Part shown: piece by piece, positions 37,224-45,265 of the stretch
How positions within the stretch are numbered: position 1 is the stretch's first letter
Layout of the letters: every line of letters starts with the position of its first letter
Source of the DNA: Nocardioides allogilvus
GTDB taxonomy: Bacteria; Actinomycetota; Actinomycetes; Propionibacteriales; Nocardioidaceae
DNA length: 64,000 bases
Reading direction: 5' to 3'
Assembly: GCF_003047285.1 (NCBI RefSeq)
Contig: NZ_PZYX01000002.1
Span: forward strand, 554,798 to 618,797
Program-made: the position numbers and the translations under genes
Notes under the pieces: generated by a model
The model's database searches: none
Told to the model about the DNA's origin: nothing
Seen by the model: the letters and a program-made list of their open reading frames with translations, nothing else

Positions 37224-38738
37224 ATGCATCGCCACGTACGCCGCACGTTCGCCAGCACCGGGACGACGGCGCTCCTCGCCGCAGCACTGCTCACCGCCCC
37301 CGGTGCCCAGGCTGCCGCAGCCACGACCTGTCAGGGGAAGGAGGTGACCATCGACGGCACCGGGCAGGCCACCGTCACCGGCACTCCCGCCAACGACGTG
37401 ATCGCGGCCGGCCAGGGCTCGAGCGTCTCGGCACTCGCCGGGGACGACACCATCTGTGTGCTCCCCAGCACGGCCACCACGCCCACGTCGGTCGATGCCG
37501 GCGAGGGCAACGACTCCGTCGACACGTCCACGCTCGCCGCGGGTGTCACCGTCACCACGACGTTGGGCGCCGGTGACGACACCTACGCCGGTGGCGCCGC
37601 CTCCGACCAGGTCGCCACCCGCGAAGGCGCGGACACGGTCTCGACCGGGGCCGGCAACGACGGCGTCGGCAGCGGCATCGCCGCCCAGCCCAACGGGGAC
37701 AAGCTCGACCTCGGTGTCGGCGACGACGTCCTCGACTGGCACGGCATCCAGGCGCCGGGCGGCAGTGTCGACCTCGGCGAGGGCGCCAACACCCTGGCCG
37801 ACAGCGACGGCGGCGTCGTCGCCATCAACGCCGTACCCCGCAAGCTCGACCGCAACGCTGTCACGGCCCTGCAGTGGAAGGGCACGGTGACGACCTACGT
37901 CGTCGAGTCCACGGCGACGTCCGCCGCGTTCACCGGCACCAACGACGCCGAGACCTTCATCCTGCGCGACCCGGCTGCCGGGGCGACGCCGACGAAGGTG
38001 GCCGTCGACATGGCCGGCGGCAACGACACCGTCACCATCCGCTCCAACGTCATCGACGGCTCGAGCTGGGCCGGTGGCGACGGCACGGACCTGTTCCAGG
38101 TCGCCCACAACTACGGCGAGCTGCTGATCAACCTCAACAGCGGGCAGTTCGAGACCGGGGCGCCGGACGTGACGGTCGACCAGACCGTCCGGACCTTCGA
38201 GAACGTCGACGCCGTCACGACGTCGATGACCGTCAAGGGCACGCACCAGGCCAACGTCATCAACGTGGAGGGCTGCGACGTGCGGCTCGCCGGTCGCGCC
38301 GGCGACGACAAGCTCGCCTTCGGCACGGACATCGAGAACGCGCCGAGCGTGACCTGCTCGACGACGACGATGACCGCTCGAGGCGGGAAGAACGACGACG
38401 AGATCACCGGCACGAACGGTGCCGACAAGCTGTTCGGCAACCGCGGCCGCGACTCGATCGACGCCCTCGCCGGCAACGACGTCATCTTCGGTGGCGACGA
38501 CACCGACCGCGTCAACGGCAACGCCGGGGACGACAAGGTCCGTGGTGGCCGAGGCAACGACGAGGTCGGCGGCAACGACGGCAACGACCGCGTCCAGGGC
38601 GACCAGGGCAACGACCGCCTGCTCGGCCAGGCCGGCAACGACGTCCTCGTCGGTGGCCGCGGCTTCGACCGCGCCAACGGTGCGGACGGCTTCGACAAGT
38701 GCTTCGCCGTCGAGCGTCGCCGCAACTGTGAGCGCTGA
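37224..38738 (+). CDS. Secreted calcium-binding RTX-repeat protein
   Basis: The product has 504 residues with a signal peptide (about 1-31, after APGAQAA). Hemolysin-type GGxGxDxU repeats appear as degenerate copies at about 75-165 (AGDDTI, AGEGNDSV, GAGDDTY) and as a regular array at about 385-490: GTNGADKLFGNRGRDS, GGDDTDRVNGNAGDDK, GGRGNDEVGGNDGNDR. The middle is a beta-rich domain. The C-terminus has two Cys (FDKCFAVERRRNCER) likely forming a disulfide. Calcium-dependent folding outside the cell is expected. No type I secretion genes are adjacent; Sec export is likely. AAGGGAG precedes the ATG. Confidence 0.9.
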   Translation: MHRHVRRTFASTGTTALLAAALLTAPGAQAAAATTCQGKEVTIDGTGQATVTGTPANDVIAAGQGSSVSALAGDDTICVLPSTATTPTSVDAGEGNDSVDTSTLAAGVTVTTTLGAGDDTYAGGAASDQVATREGADTVSTGAGNDGVGSGIAAQPNGDKLDLGVGDDVLDWHGIQAPGGSVDLGEGANTLADSDGGVVAINAVPRKLDRNAVTALQWKGTVTTYVVESTATSAAFTGTNDAETFILRDPAAGATPTKVAVDMAGGNDTVTIRSNVIDGSSWAGGDGTDLFQVAHNYGELLINLNSGQFETGAPDVTVDQTVRTFENVDAVTTSMTVKGTHQANVINVEGCDVRLAGRAGDDKLAFGTDIENAPSVTCSTTTMTARGGKNDDEITGTNGADKLFGNRGRDSIDALAGNDVIFGGDDTDRVNGNAGDDKVRGGRGNDEVGGNDGNDRVQGDQGNDRLLGQAGNDVLVGGRGFDRANGADGFDKCFAVERRRNCER

Positions 38739-38757
38739 GCAAGACTGATCACAGCAC

Positions 38758-38793
38758 ACCGGCCGTCGTCCGCACCCGCGGGCGGCGGCCGGT
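38758..38793. terminator. Strong GC-rich hairpin between RTX and helicase genes
   Basis: ACCGGCCG (38758-38765) pairs with CGGCCGGT (38786-38793) and the stem extends inward with CG and CCGC pairs. It lies 20 nt after the RTX stop and 42 nt from the convergent helicase stop, so it can serve both. No T run. Confidence 0.65.
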
Positions 38794-38835
38794 CCGCGTC
38801 CCCGGGCGGGACGGTGAGTCGGTCGTACGTCGCCG

Positions 38836-40626
38836 TCAGGACGTCTTCTTGACGGCCCACTCGCGCACGCGGTTGATGCGGGCGTGCAGCTGCTCGGCGG
38901 TGGCGACCGCGGCTGCGGGACCGCCGCACTCCTTGCGCAGCGCGGCGTGGGTGATGCCGTGGGCCTGGCCCGTGCGGTGGTGCCAGGCGGCGACCAGGCC
39001 GTTGAGCTCGCGACGCAGCACCGCGAGCTGCTCGTGGGTGGTCAGCTCGGCGACCGTGTCGGGCTCGCGCCCTGCCGCGGCGGCCTTCTGGCGCTTGGCG
39101 CGCTCGCTGGTGCGCGAGTGCAGGAGCTCCCGCACCTGGTCGGGCTCGAGCAGGCCGGGGATGCCGAGGAAGTCCATCTCCTCCTCCGAGCCGACGTGCA
39201 CCTCTCCGGAGTGGCCGAACTCGCCGCCGTCGTAGAGCACCCGGTCGAAGGACGCGGTCGAGCCGAGGGCCTCGAAGGACATCTCCAGCTCGCCGGAGGC
39301 GCTCTCGCTGGCGTTGGCCTGGGCCAGCAGGTCGTTCTCCGCGGCGAAGATGTCGTCCTCGTTGCCGACCTTGCGGCCCAGCACGTGGTCGCGCTCCACC
39401 TCCATCTCGGAGGCGTAGCCCAGCAGGCGCGGCACGGACGGCAGGAACACCGACGCCGTCTCGCCGCGGCCCCTGGCACGCACGAAGCGGCCGACCGCCT
39501 GCGCGAAGAAGAGCTGGGTGCCGGTGGTGGTGGCCCAGACCCCGACGGCCAGTCGCGGCACGTCGACGCCTTCGGAGACCATGCGGACCGCGACCATCCA
39601 GCGCTTGTCGGACTCGGCGAACTGGCTGATCTTCTTCGACGCGGCCTTCTCGTCGGAGAGCACGACGACCGGCGACTCGCCGGTGATCTTCTTCAGCAGC
39701 CCGGCGTAGGCGCGAGCGGACTCCTGGTCGGAGGAGATGACCAGCCCTCCGGCGTCGGGCATGTGGCGGCGTACTTCCGAGAGGCGCTTGTCTGCGGCCT
39801 CGAGCACGGCCGGCATCCACGACCCCGAGGGATCGAGCGCGGTGCGCAGCGCCTGGGCGTGCATGTCCTTCGTCAGGGGCTCGCCCAGCCGGGCGAGGAT
39901 CTCGTCACCGGCACGGGTGCGCCAGGTCATCTCCCCCGAGTAGGCCATGAAGAGCACCGGGCGCACGACGTGGTCGGCCAGCGCGTGGGCATAGCCGTAG
40001 GTGAAGTCGGCGACCGAGCGAGGGATGCCGTCCTCGCCGGGCGCATAGGTGACGAACGGGATCGGGTTGATGTCGGACCGGAAGGGCGTGCCGGTCAGGG
40101 CGAGCCGCCGGGTCGCCGGCTGGAAGGCCTCCTGGACTCCCTCGCCCCACGACATCGCATCACCCGCGTGGTGGATCTCGTCGAGGATCACCAGGGTCTT
40201 GAAGCGCTCGGTGCGGATGCGCATCGCGAGCGGGTTGACCGCGACCCCGGCATAGGTCACGGCGATGCCGACGAAGTCCTTCGAGGTCTTGCCGGAGCCC
40301 GCGCTGTAGGTCGGGTCGAGCGGGATGCCGGCTCGCGCCGCGGCCTCGGCCCACTGGGTCTTGAGGTGCTCGGTCGGCGCGACGACGGTGATCCGGTCGA
40401 TGATCCGCCGGCCCAGCAGCTCGGCTGCGACCGTCAGCGCGAAGGTCGTCTTGCCGGCGCCCGGCGTCGCCACGGCGAGGAAGTCGCGCGGGGAGGTGGC
40501 GGCGTACTTGTCCATCGCCGCCTGCTGCCACGCACGCAGCGACGGGGCCGTCCCCCACGCGGCACGATCGGGCCAGGCTGGGGTGAGGACGGGCGCAGGG
40601 GTGATGGGCTCGGGGCGCCCAGTCAC
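38836..40626 (-). CDS. DEAD/DEAH-box helicase (XPB/UvrB-like superfamily 2)
   Basis: The product has 596 residues. Motif I is VATPGAGKTTFAL, motif II ILDEIHHAGD (DEIH), motif III ALTGTPFRSD, and motif VI QAVGRFVRARGRG. A Q-motif-like WQQAAMDKYA precedes motif I. The C-terminal 150 residues are helical and charged. It is an ATP-dependent nucleic-acid helicase of unknown process. It is coupled to DUF3039 by a 4-nt GTGA overlap, a linkage seen widely in actinobacteria. Confidence 0.9.
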   Translation of the reverse strand: MTGRPEPITPAPVLTPAWPDRAAWGTAPSLRAWQQAAMDKYAATSPRDFLAVATPGAGKTTFALTVAAELLGRRIIDRITVVAPTEHLKTQWAEAAARAGIPLDPTYSAGSGKTSKDFVGIAVTYAGVAVNPLAMRIRTERFKTLVILDEIHHAGDAMSWGEGVQEAFQPATRRLALTGTPFRSDINPIPFVTYAPGEDGIPRSVADFTYGYAHALADHVVRPVLFMAYSGEMTWRTRAGDEILARLGEPLTKDMHAQALRTALDPSGSWMPAVLEAADKRLSEVRRHMPDAGGLVISSDQESARAYAGLLKKITGESPVVVLSDEKAASKKISQFAESDKRWMVAVRMVSEGVDVPRLAVGVWATTTGTQLFFAQAVGRFVRARGRGETASVFLPSVPRLLGYASEMEVERDHVLGRKVGNEDDIFAAENDLLAQANASESASGELEMSFEALGSTASFDRVLYDGGEFGHSGEVHVGSEEEMDFLGIPGLLEPDQVRELLHSRTSERAKRQKAAAAGREPDTVAELTTHEQLAVLRRELNGLVAAWHHRTGQAHGITHAALRKECGGPAAAVATAEQLHARINRVREWAVKKTS

Positions 40627-40901
40627 GCGTCGGGGCCCTGATTGCCCGAGTCGCCGCCTCCGGGCTTCATCTGCTCCCAGATGTCCTTGCAGTCGGGGCA
40701 GACCGGGAACTTCTCCGGCGCACGCGACGGCACCCAGACCTTCCCGCACAGGGCGATCACGGGGGTGCCCATGACCATCGCCTCGGTGAGCTTGTCCTTG
40801 GGGACGTAGTGACTGAACTTCTCGTGGTCACCCTCATCGGTCGGCTGGGTCCGACGGTCTTCGATCGTCTGCGTGCCGGGCGAGAAACCGATGGTGCTCA
40901 T
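40623..40901 (-). CDS. DUF3039 small zinc-ribbon-like protein
   Basis: The product has 92 residues. A Cys in VIALCGKVWVPSRAPEKFPVCPDCKDIWEQM gives a C-x(about 16)-CPDC pattern suited to zinc binding. It is the conserved DUF3039 protein that precedes the helicase. The ATG at 40899-40901 is 7 nt after TAGGCT on the minus strand. Function unknown; it may recruit or regulate the helicase. Confidence 0.88.
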   Translation of the reverse strand: MSTIGFSPGTQTIEDRRTQPTDEGDHEKFSHYVPKDKLTEAMVMGTPVIALCGKVWVPSRAPEKFPVCPDCKDIWEQMKPGGGDSGNQGPDA

Positions 40902-40958
40902 GACCCCAAGCCTAACGTCCGCAGCGAGCGAAGGGGACCTCGGCGACACCCCTCGCCT

Positions 40959-41525
40959 TCAGTTGGTCTCCGGATCGAGGGGTCGGGTCAGGTGCCAGGC
41001 GAGATGGCCCGGCTGTCGACGGATGATGTCGCGCCACAGGTCCGTCGTGTCGGCCCGGAAGGCGTCGGCACTCTCCCCCGCCACGACATACCAGCTGCCC
41101 TCCTCGATCTCGCCCTGCAGCTGTCCGGTGTCCCAACCGGCATAGCCGGCATAGACCCGGAGGCCGCCGAGGCTGCCGTCGAGGAGCTCGACAGGAGTGT
41201 CGAGGTCGAGCATCCCCAGGCGCCCCACGACCGACCGGTAGCCCACCGGCTCGTCGTCGGCGTCGCGCAGCAGCGCGACCGCGAGGGCGCCGTCGGGGCT
41301 GACCGGGCCGCCCCGGAAGAGCACCTCGGGTTCGGCGCACAGGGCGTCCCAGGGCCGCAGCACCTCCGCCACCGGCACGGGCGACGGCCGGTTGAGCACG
41401 ACGCCGAGCACGCCCTCGTCGTTGACGTCGAGCAGCAGGATGACGGTCTTCGCGAAGTTGGGATCGATCAGCTCGGCCGTCGCCAGCAGCAGCGTGCCCG
41501 GTGCCACGTCGGTCCCGTGGATCAT
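40959..41525 (-). CDS. YqgE/AlgH family protein (DUF179)
   Basis: The product has 188 residues: GTLLLATAELIDPNFAKTVILLLDVNDEGVLGVVLNRPS, LFRGGPVSPDGALAVALL and VYAGYAGWDTGQLQGEIEEGSWYVV are the YqgE signature blocks. The family has no firmly known biochemical role. The ATG is 6 nt after a CATACT box on the minus strand, possibly a further leaderless start. It lies 57 nt upstream of DUF3039 gene on the same strand side. Confidence 0.92.
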   Translation of the reverse strand: MIHGTDVAPGTLLLATAELIDPNFAKTVILLLDVNDEGVLGVVLNRPSPVPVAEVLRPWDALCAEPEVLFRGGPVSPDGALAVALLRDADDEPVGYRSVVGRLGMLDLDTPVELLDGSLGGLRVYAGYAGWDTGQLQGEIEEGSWYVVAGESADAFRADTTDLWRDIIRRQPGHLAWHLTRPLDPETN

Positions 41526-41655
41526 GGCGCCAGTATGGCGCACGCGGACCGTGCCCACCGAGACGCAGGACGACCCCCGTCCGACGCTGGGAGGGAGGAT
41601 GCGGCTGGGAGGAACCGCGGGCGTCGGACGAGGGCCGTCACATTCGAGGTGGCCG

Positions 41656-42186
41656 TCAGGCCGCGTGCAGCACCGCCCGCAGTCGATCGACGAACGAGGT
41701 CGGCGCGGGAGAGATGACGCGCTGCGACGCAGGCGCCAGGGCCGCTCGGGCACGCTCGGCGATCTGGGCACCGACACGGGCCGCACGCTCGTCGCGCGCG
41801 GACGTCGCACCCGCCATCACGGCCAGCAGCGTGTGCTCCTTGGCCGTCGAGGTCGCCATGGCCGAGGCCATCGCGTCGTCGAGGGGCTCGGCGCGGTGCC
41901 GGTCGAGGATCGCCAGCACACCGGGGAGCTCCTCGGCGGTGGCCTGCCAGGCGTCGATGACGGCGCCCTCGAGGTCCATCGGCTGGGTCATGAGCTCGCG
42001 CTCGATGCGACCGGCCAGGCGGGTGTGCCAGCGCAGCGTCAGGGCGCCGAGCAGCGTCAGCTCGTCTCCGAAGGTCTCAGTGACACCTTCGACGCTCATC
42101 GGCAGGTGGCCGTCGCGTCGGGCGTCGGCCTCGGTGATCACGGCACGAAGGACTTCTCCGCGGCGGTGAAAGGACGTCCAGGTCAT
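41656..42186 (-). CDS. Unknown protein divergent from a TetR gene
   Basis: The product has 176 residues, cytoplasmic, mostly helical and Ala-rich, starting MTWTSFHRRGEVLRAVITEADARRDGHLPM and containing LTLRWHTRLAGRIERELM. I do not recognise the family. AAAGGGATC precedes the ATG at 42184-42186. It shares a promoter region with a TetR regulator and is probably controlled by it. Frames running further upstream are not supported. Confidence 0.7.
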   Translation of the reverse strand: MTWTSFHRRGEVLRAVITEADARRDGHLPMSVEGVTETFGDELTLLGALTLRWHTRLAGRIERELMTQPMDLEGAVIDAWQATAEELPGVLAILDRHRAEPLDDAMASAMATSTAKEHTLLAVMAGATSARDERAARVGAQIAERARAALAPASQRVISPAPTSFVDRLRAVLHAA

Positions 42187-42211
42187 GGCAGATCCCTTTC
42201 TGTGTGAGTCA

Positions 42212-42239
42212 CATACCGTTGGTACGTACTCAGAGTATG
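42212..42239. promoter_or_regulatory. Operator-like inverted repeat for the TetR regulator
   Basis: CATAC-N18-GTATG (42212-42239) encloses a GTACGTAC palindrome at about 42222-42229. It lies 26 nt before the start of the unknown gene and 91 nt before the TetR gene. Confidence 0.5.
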
Positions 42240-42329
42240 CGATGGTTCTTCGGCATTCAAACAACACCGCCGTGACTCCGCCCACACGGGCTCCGTGGAC
42301 TCTCCGCGCCGCGGTCCTAGACTCGCGGG

Positions 42330-43034
42330 ATGACCAACGCCTCCAAGCTGATCCCGAAGGTGCCGGGGGTTCCCCGGGTGCCGAGCCGGCGGGCGCAGTT
42401 CTCCTCCTCCACCAAGCGTGCCCTCGTCGAGGTCGCCGAGGAGCTCTTCGCCGAGCAGGGCTATCCCGCGACCTCGCTGGACCAGATCGTGGCCGGGGCC
42501 GAGGTGACCAAGGGAGCGCTCTACCACCACTTCTCGGGCAAGCAGGCCCTGTTCGAGGCGGTCTTCGAGCGGATCGAGAACGAGGCCCGCAAGTCGATCC
42601 AGGCCGGCCTCAAGGGCGAGCGCGATCCCTGGCGCAAGGCCCAGGCGGGGCTGCGGGCGTTCCTCGACGTCGTCCAGGAGCCGGGCTACCGCCGGGTCGT
42701 GATCCAGGACGGACCGTCGGTGCTGGGCTACGAGCGGTTTCGCGAGCACGAGGAGCGCTCGACGTTCGCGACCGTCGTGGAGATCGTGCGCGCCGTACTC
42801 ACAGCCGGCGAGTGGGACCTCGACGAGGAGATGCTGCAGACCTTCACCCGCATCTTCTTCGGCGCGATGTCGTCAGCCGGCGAGTCGGTGGCCTCGAGCG
42901 ACGACCCGGCGACCGCTGCCGTGCGCGTGGAGATGGCGATCGGTTTCATCCTGGCCGGGCTCCAGTCCCTGGCCGACGCAGGCGTGCCGATCCCGGCGCC
43001 GCAGGACGCGGACACCGGGACCGACGAGGGCTGA
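42330..43034 (+). CDS. TetR family transcriptional regulator
   Basis: The product has 234 residues. The HTH is KRALVEVAEELFAEQGYPATSLDQIVAGAEVTKGALYHHFSGKQALFEAVFERI. The C-terminal ligand domain is of the common TetR_C type. A 20-residue Pro/Arg-rich arm precedes the HTH and could contact the minor groove. The ATG is 6 nt after TAGACT. It likely represses the divergent unknown gene and itself. Confidence 0.93.
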   Translation: MTNASKLIPKVPGVPRVPSRRAQFSSSTKRALVEVAEELFAEQGYPATSLDQIVAGAEVTKGALYHHFSGKQALFEAVFERIENEARKSIQAGLKGERDPWRKAQAGLRAFLDVVQEPGYRRVVIQDGPSVLGYERFREHEERSTFATVVEIVRAVLTAGEWDLDEEMLQTFTRIFFGAMSSAGESVASSDDPATAAVRVEMAIGFILAGLQSLADAGVPIPAPQDADTGTDEG

Positions 43035-43037
43035 GTC

Positions 43038-44060
43038 CTACTTCGCCCAGGTGACGCTGCCGGTGCCCTGCGGCACCAGCTCGATCCACACGTGCCCCGC
43101 GGGCACGGTGAGCTCGTCACCCTTCTTCGTCTCGAGCTTGATCGCGCCGGTCAGCCCGTCCTTGGTCCAGGTGCCCTGGACGACCTGGCCGTCGTGGAAC
43201 AGCTGCGCCGGACCGCTGCCCTCGAACTTCGTCTCCGGGACGAGGTAGCCGGCGGGGTCGCGGTAGCCCGCGTCCCCGATCCTGACCCGCAGGGACAAGA
43301 TGGAGGTGGCCGGGAAGTCGTCGCCGTCCGCGGCATAGGAGTTGGTGTTGACGTACTTCCCGCCCTGGAACTGCCAGGTGGTCGTGTGTCCGCCGAAGGC
43401 CGCCGACAGCGTGCGGGCCTTCTTGCCACCGGGGAAGTCGGCCTCGGTGCCGAAGTCGAGATAGGGCTCCGGCGCCTCCGAGCCCTTGATCCCCTTCGCG
43501 ATGACGTTCGGCTGCGAGAAGAGGTTGTACGGCGCCGAGCGCGACGTCTCGCGGTAGATGCCCTTGGCTCCCTCGGTGACGAACGGGATGCCCGCCTTCT
43601 TGACCCGGTCGAGCGTGATCTGGGCCGCGCCACTGGTGATGACGTGGGCGCCGGTCGGCACGATCCCGATGTCGCTGGCGCGCATCGAGCGCACCGGTCC
43701 GACGACCTTGGGGACCTTGGAGTAGTAGAACGCCGCGAGCCGGGTCATCCCACCCTCGACGAGCTCCTCGACGACCATGTCGGCGGAACCGAGTCCGACC
43801 TGTGGGGCGCTGGACGACGTGTTGTCGACCTTCGTGACGAGCACCGGGTGGCTCGGGTAGTCACCCTCGACCTCGAGGCCGGTGAGCGGCCACAGGGCCG
43901 GCGGCTCGGGCGTCTCGCCGGCGTCGGGCTCGGCCGAGGACGACGGGCTCGACTCGGGGGCTTCGTCGCCGCTGCAGGCAGCCAGCCCGGTCAACAGGGT
44001 GGTGGCGGCAAGGACAGCCATGAGGCGTCGCAGTCGGGGGTGCACGCGTTCTCCGATCAC
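43038..44060 (-). CDS. DUF3048 lipoprotein (YerB-like)
   Basis: The product has 340 residues with a lipoprotein signal (GLAACSG, Cys about 29). The mature part has a Ser/Pro/Glu-rich linker, WPLTGLEVEGDYPSHPVLVTKVDNT at the start of DUF3048 and GPVRSMRASDIGIVPTGAHVITSGAA further in. It is surface-anchored; the biochemical role of YerB-type proteins is unknown. The GTG start lies 3' of a weak promoter region. Gene converges with TetR, with 3 nt between stops. Confidence 0.9.
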   Translation of the reverse strand: MIGERVHPRLRRLMAVLAATTLLTGLAACSGDEAPESSPSSSAEPDAGETPEPPALWPLTGLEVEGDYPSHPVLVTKVDNTSSSAPQVGLGSADMVVEELVEGGMTRLAAFYYSKVPKVVGPVRSMRASDIGIVPTGAHVITSGAAQITLDRVKKAGIPFVTEGAKGIYRETSRSAPYNLFSQPNVIAKGIKGSEAPEPYLDFGTEADFPGGKKARTLSAAFGGHTTTWQFQGGKYVNTNSYAADGDDFPATSILSLRVRIGDAGYRDPAGYLVPETKFEGSGPAQLFHDGQVVQGTWTKDGLTGAIKLETKKGDELTVPAGHVWIELVPQGTGSVTWAK

Positions 44061-44149
44061 AGGGGTCGATCAGTGGGCAGAAGCTCGACGCCCAGTGTCG
44101 CTCCGGCGCCAAACGCGGCACGGAAGGCGCGCCCGAACAGTGGTCCCGC

Positions 44150-45265
44150 TCACACCGGGGCGACGCCGGCGACGAGGCGGTCGACGAGCCAGACCGTCGC
44201 GGTGATCGCGACCACGACGGCCGCACCGGCCGTCACGACCTGCCCGCGGGGCAGCCGTCGGAGCACCAGCACGATCGGGAACAGCAGCGCGACCAGTGCG
44301 AGCTGGACGAGCTCGATGCCGAGGTTGAAGGCGAGAAGCGCGCCCAGCAGGTCCCAGGACGCCCGCTCGTCGAGGCCGAGCGCGCCGGCGAAGCCGAGGC
44401 CGTGCAGCAGCCCGAAGCCGAACACGACCGGCAGCCGCCACCGCTCCCCTCGCCCGACCACGCCCAGCACGGCGACCACCACGATCGAGAGCGCGATGAC
44501 CGGCTCCACGACCGCGGACGGCACCGACACCACCCCGAGCGCCGCCAGCAGGAAGGTGACGCTGTGGGCGGCGGTGAAGGTGGTCGCGGCCAGCACGACG
44601 TCGCGCACCGATCGGGAGGCGAGCAGCAGCGCGACCAGGAACAGCAGGTGGTCGAGCCCGAGGAGCAGGTGCTCTCCCCCGAGCACCAGGAACTCGGCCC
44701 ACTGCCGCGACTCGTGGCGCTCGCCGGGCGTGATGGCGTGGGTGTCGTCCTCCCCCGTCAGCACCGTCGTCCCCTCGGTGCCGTCGAGGTCGTGGTGCAC
44801 CAGCGTCCGGGTGCTGTGCACGAAGGTCTCCGAGTCGGGGAACAGCGCCGAGAACAGCGCGTGCGCTCCGCCGGGAGCGCCCTCGCAGTCGTAGCCGAGG
44901 GTGATCAGCGCGTGGGCACGCCCGTCCCGCTCGGTCCGCTCCGGTGCCGCGGTCGGCGTCGCCGTACACCTCACGTCGTCGTAGGCGACCTGGAAGCGTT
45001 CGGAGACGTACGCCGCCACGTCGGCCCGGTTCGCGTCGAGCTGTCGCACCTGCCCGGCCGGGTCCGTGGCGCCCCAGGCCTCCTCGCGGAGCCAGGCGGA
45101 CTTCATCAGCAGGTCGTACTCGACCTCGATCTCGGCGCGGACGTCGACGCCGTCCACGGTCGAGACGTCCACCCGGGCCGTCGTCATCGCTCCGTGCGCA
45201 CCGGCGGGGGCGGCACCGGTGCCGAGCACCAGGACCGCCCCGACCAGCGCGAGGAGCAACCTCAC
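44150..45265 (-). CDS. HupE/UreJ-like membrane protein with large extracytoplasmic N-domain
   Basis: The product has 371 residues: signal peptide (about 1-24, ending GAAPAGAHG), an extracytoplasmic domain of about 150 residues, then about six to seven helices with HLLLGLDHLLFLVALLL, TTFTAAHSVTFLLAALGV and GFGLLHGLGFAGAL, the HupE/UreJ_2 signature with conserved His/Asp in membrane helices. Such proteins are proposed to move nickel, cobalt or other metals. The GTG overlaps the stop of the upstream metallophosphatase gene (GTGA). Confidence 0.88.
   Translation of the reverse strand: MRLLLALVGAVLVLGTGAAPAGAHGAMTTARVDVSTVDGVDVRAEIEVEYDLLMKSAWLREEAWGATDPAGQVRQLDANRADVAAYVSERFQVAYDDVRCTATPTAAPERTERDGRAHALITLGYDCEGAPGGAHALFSALFPDSETFVHSTRTLVHHDLDGTEGTTVLTGEDDTHAITPGERHESRQWAEFLVLGGEHLLLGLDHLLFLVALLLASRSVRDVVLAATTFTAAHSVTFLLAALGVVSVPSAVVEPVIALSIVVVAVLGVVGRGERWRLPVVFGFGLLHGLGFAGALGLDERASWDLLGALLAFNLGIELVQLALVALLFPIVLVLRRLPRGQVVTAGAAVVVAITATVWLVDRLVAGVAPV

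Noticed and set aside
37209..38759. Minus-strand open frame opposite the RTX gene
   Set aside because: Antisense image of the Gly/Asp repeats; Val/Ala/Asp-rich and without motifs.
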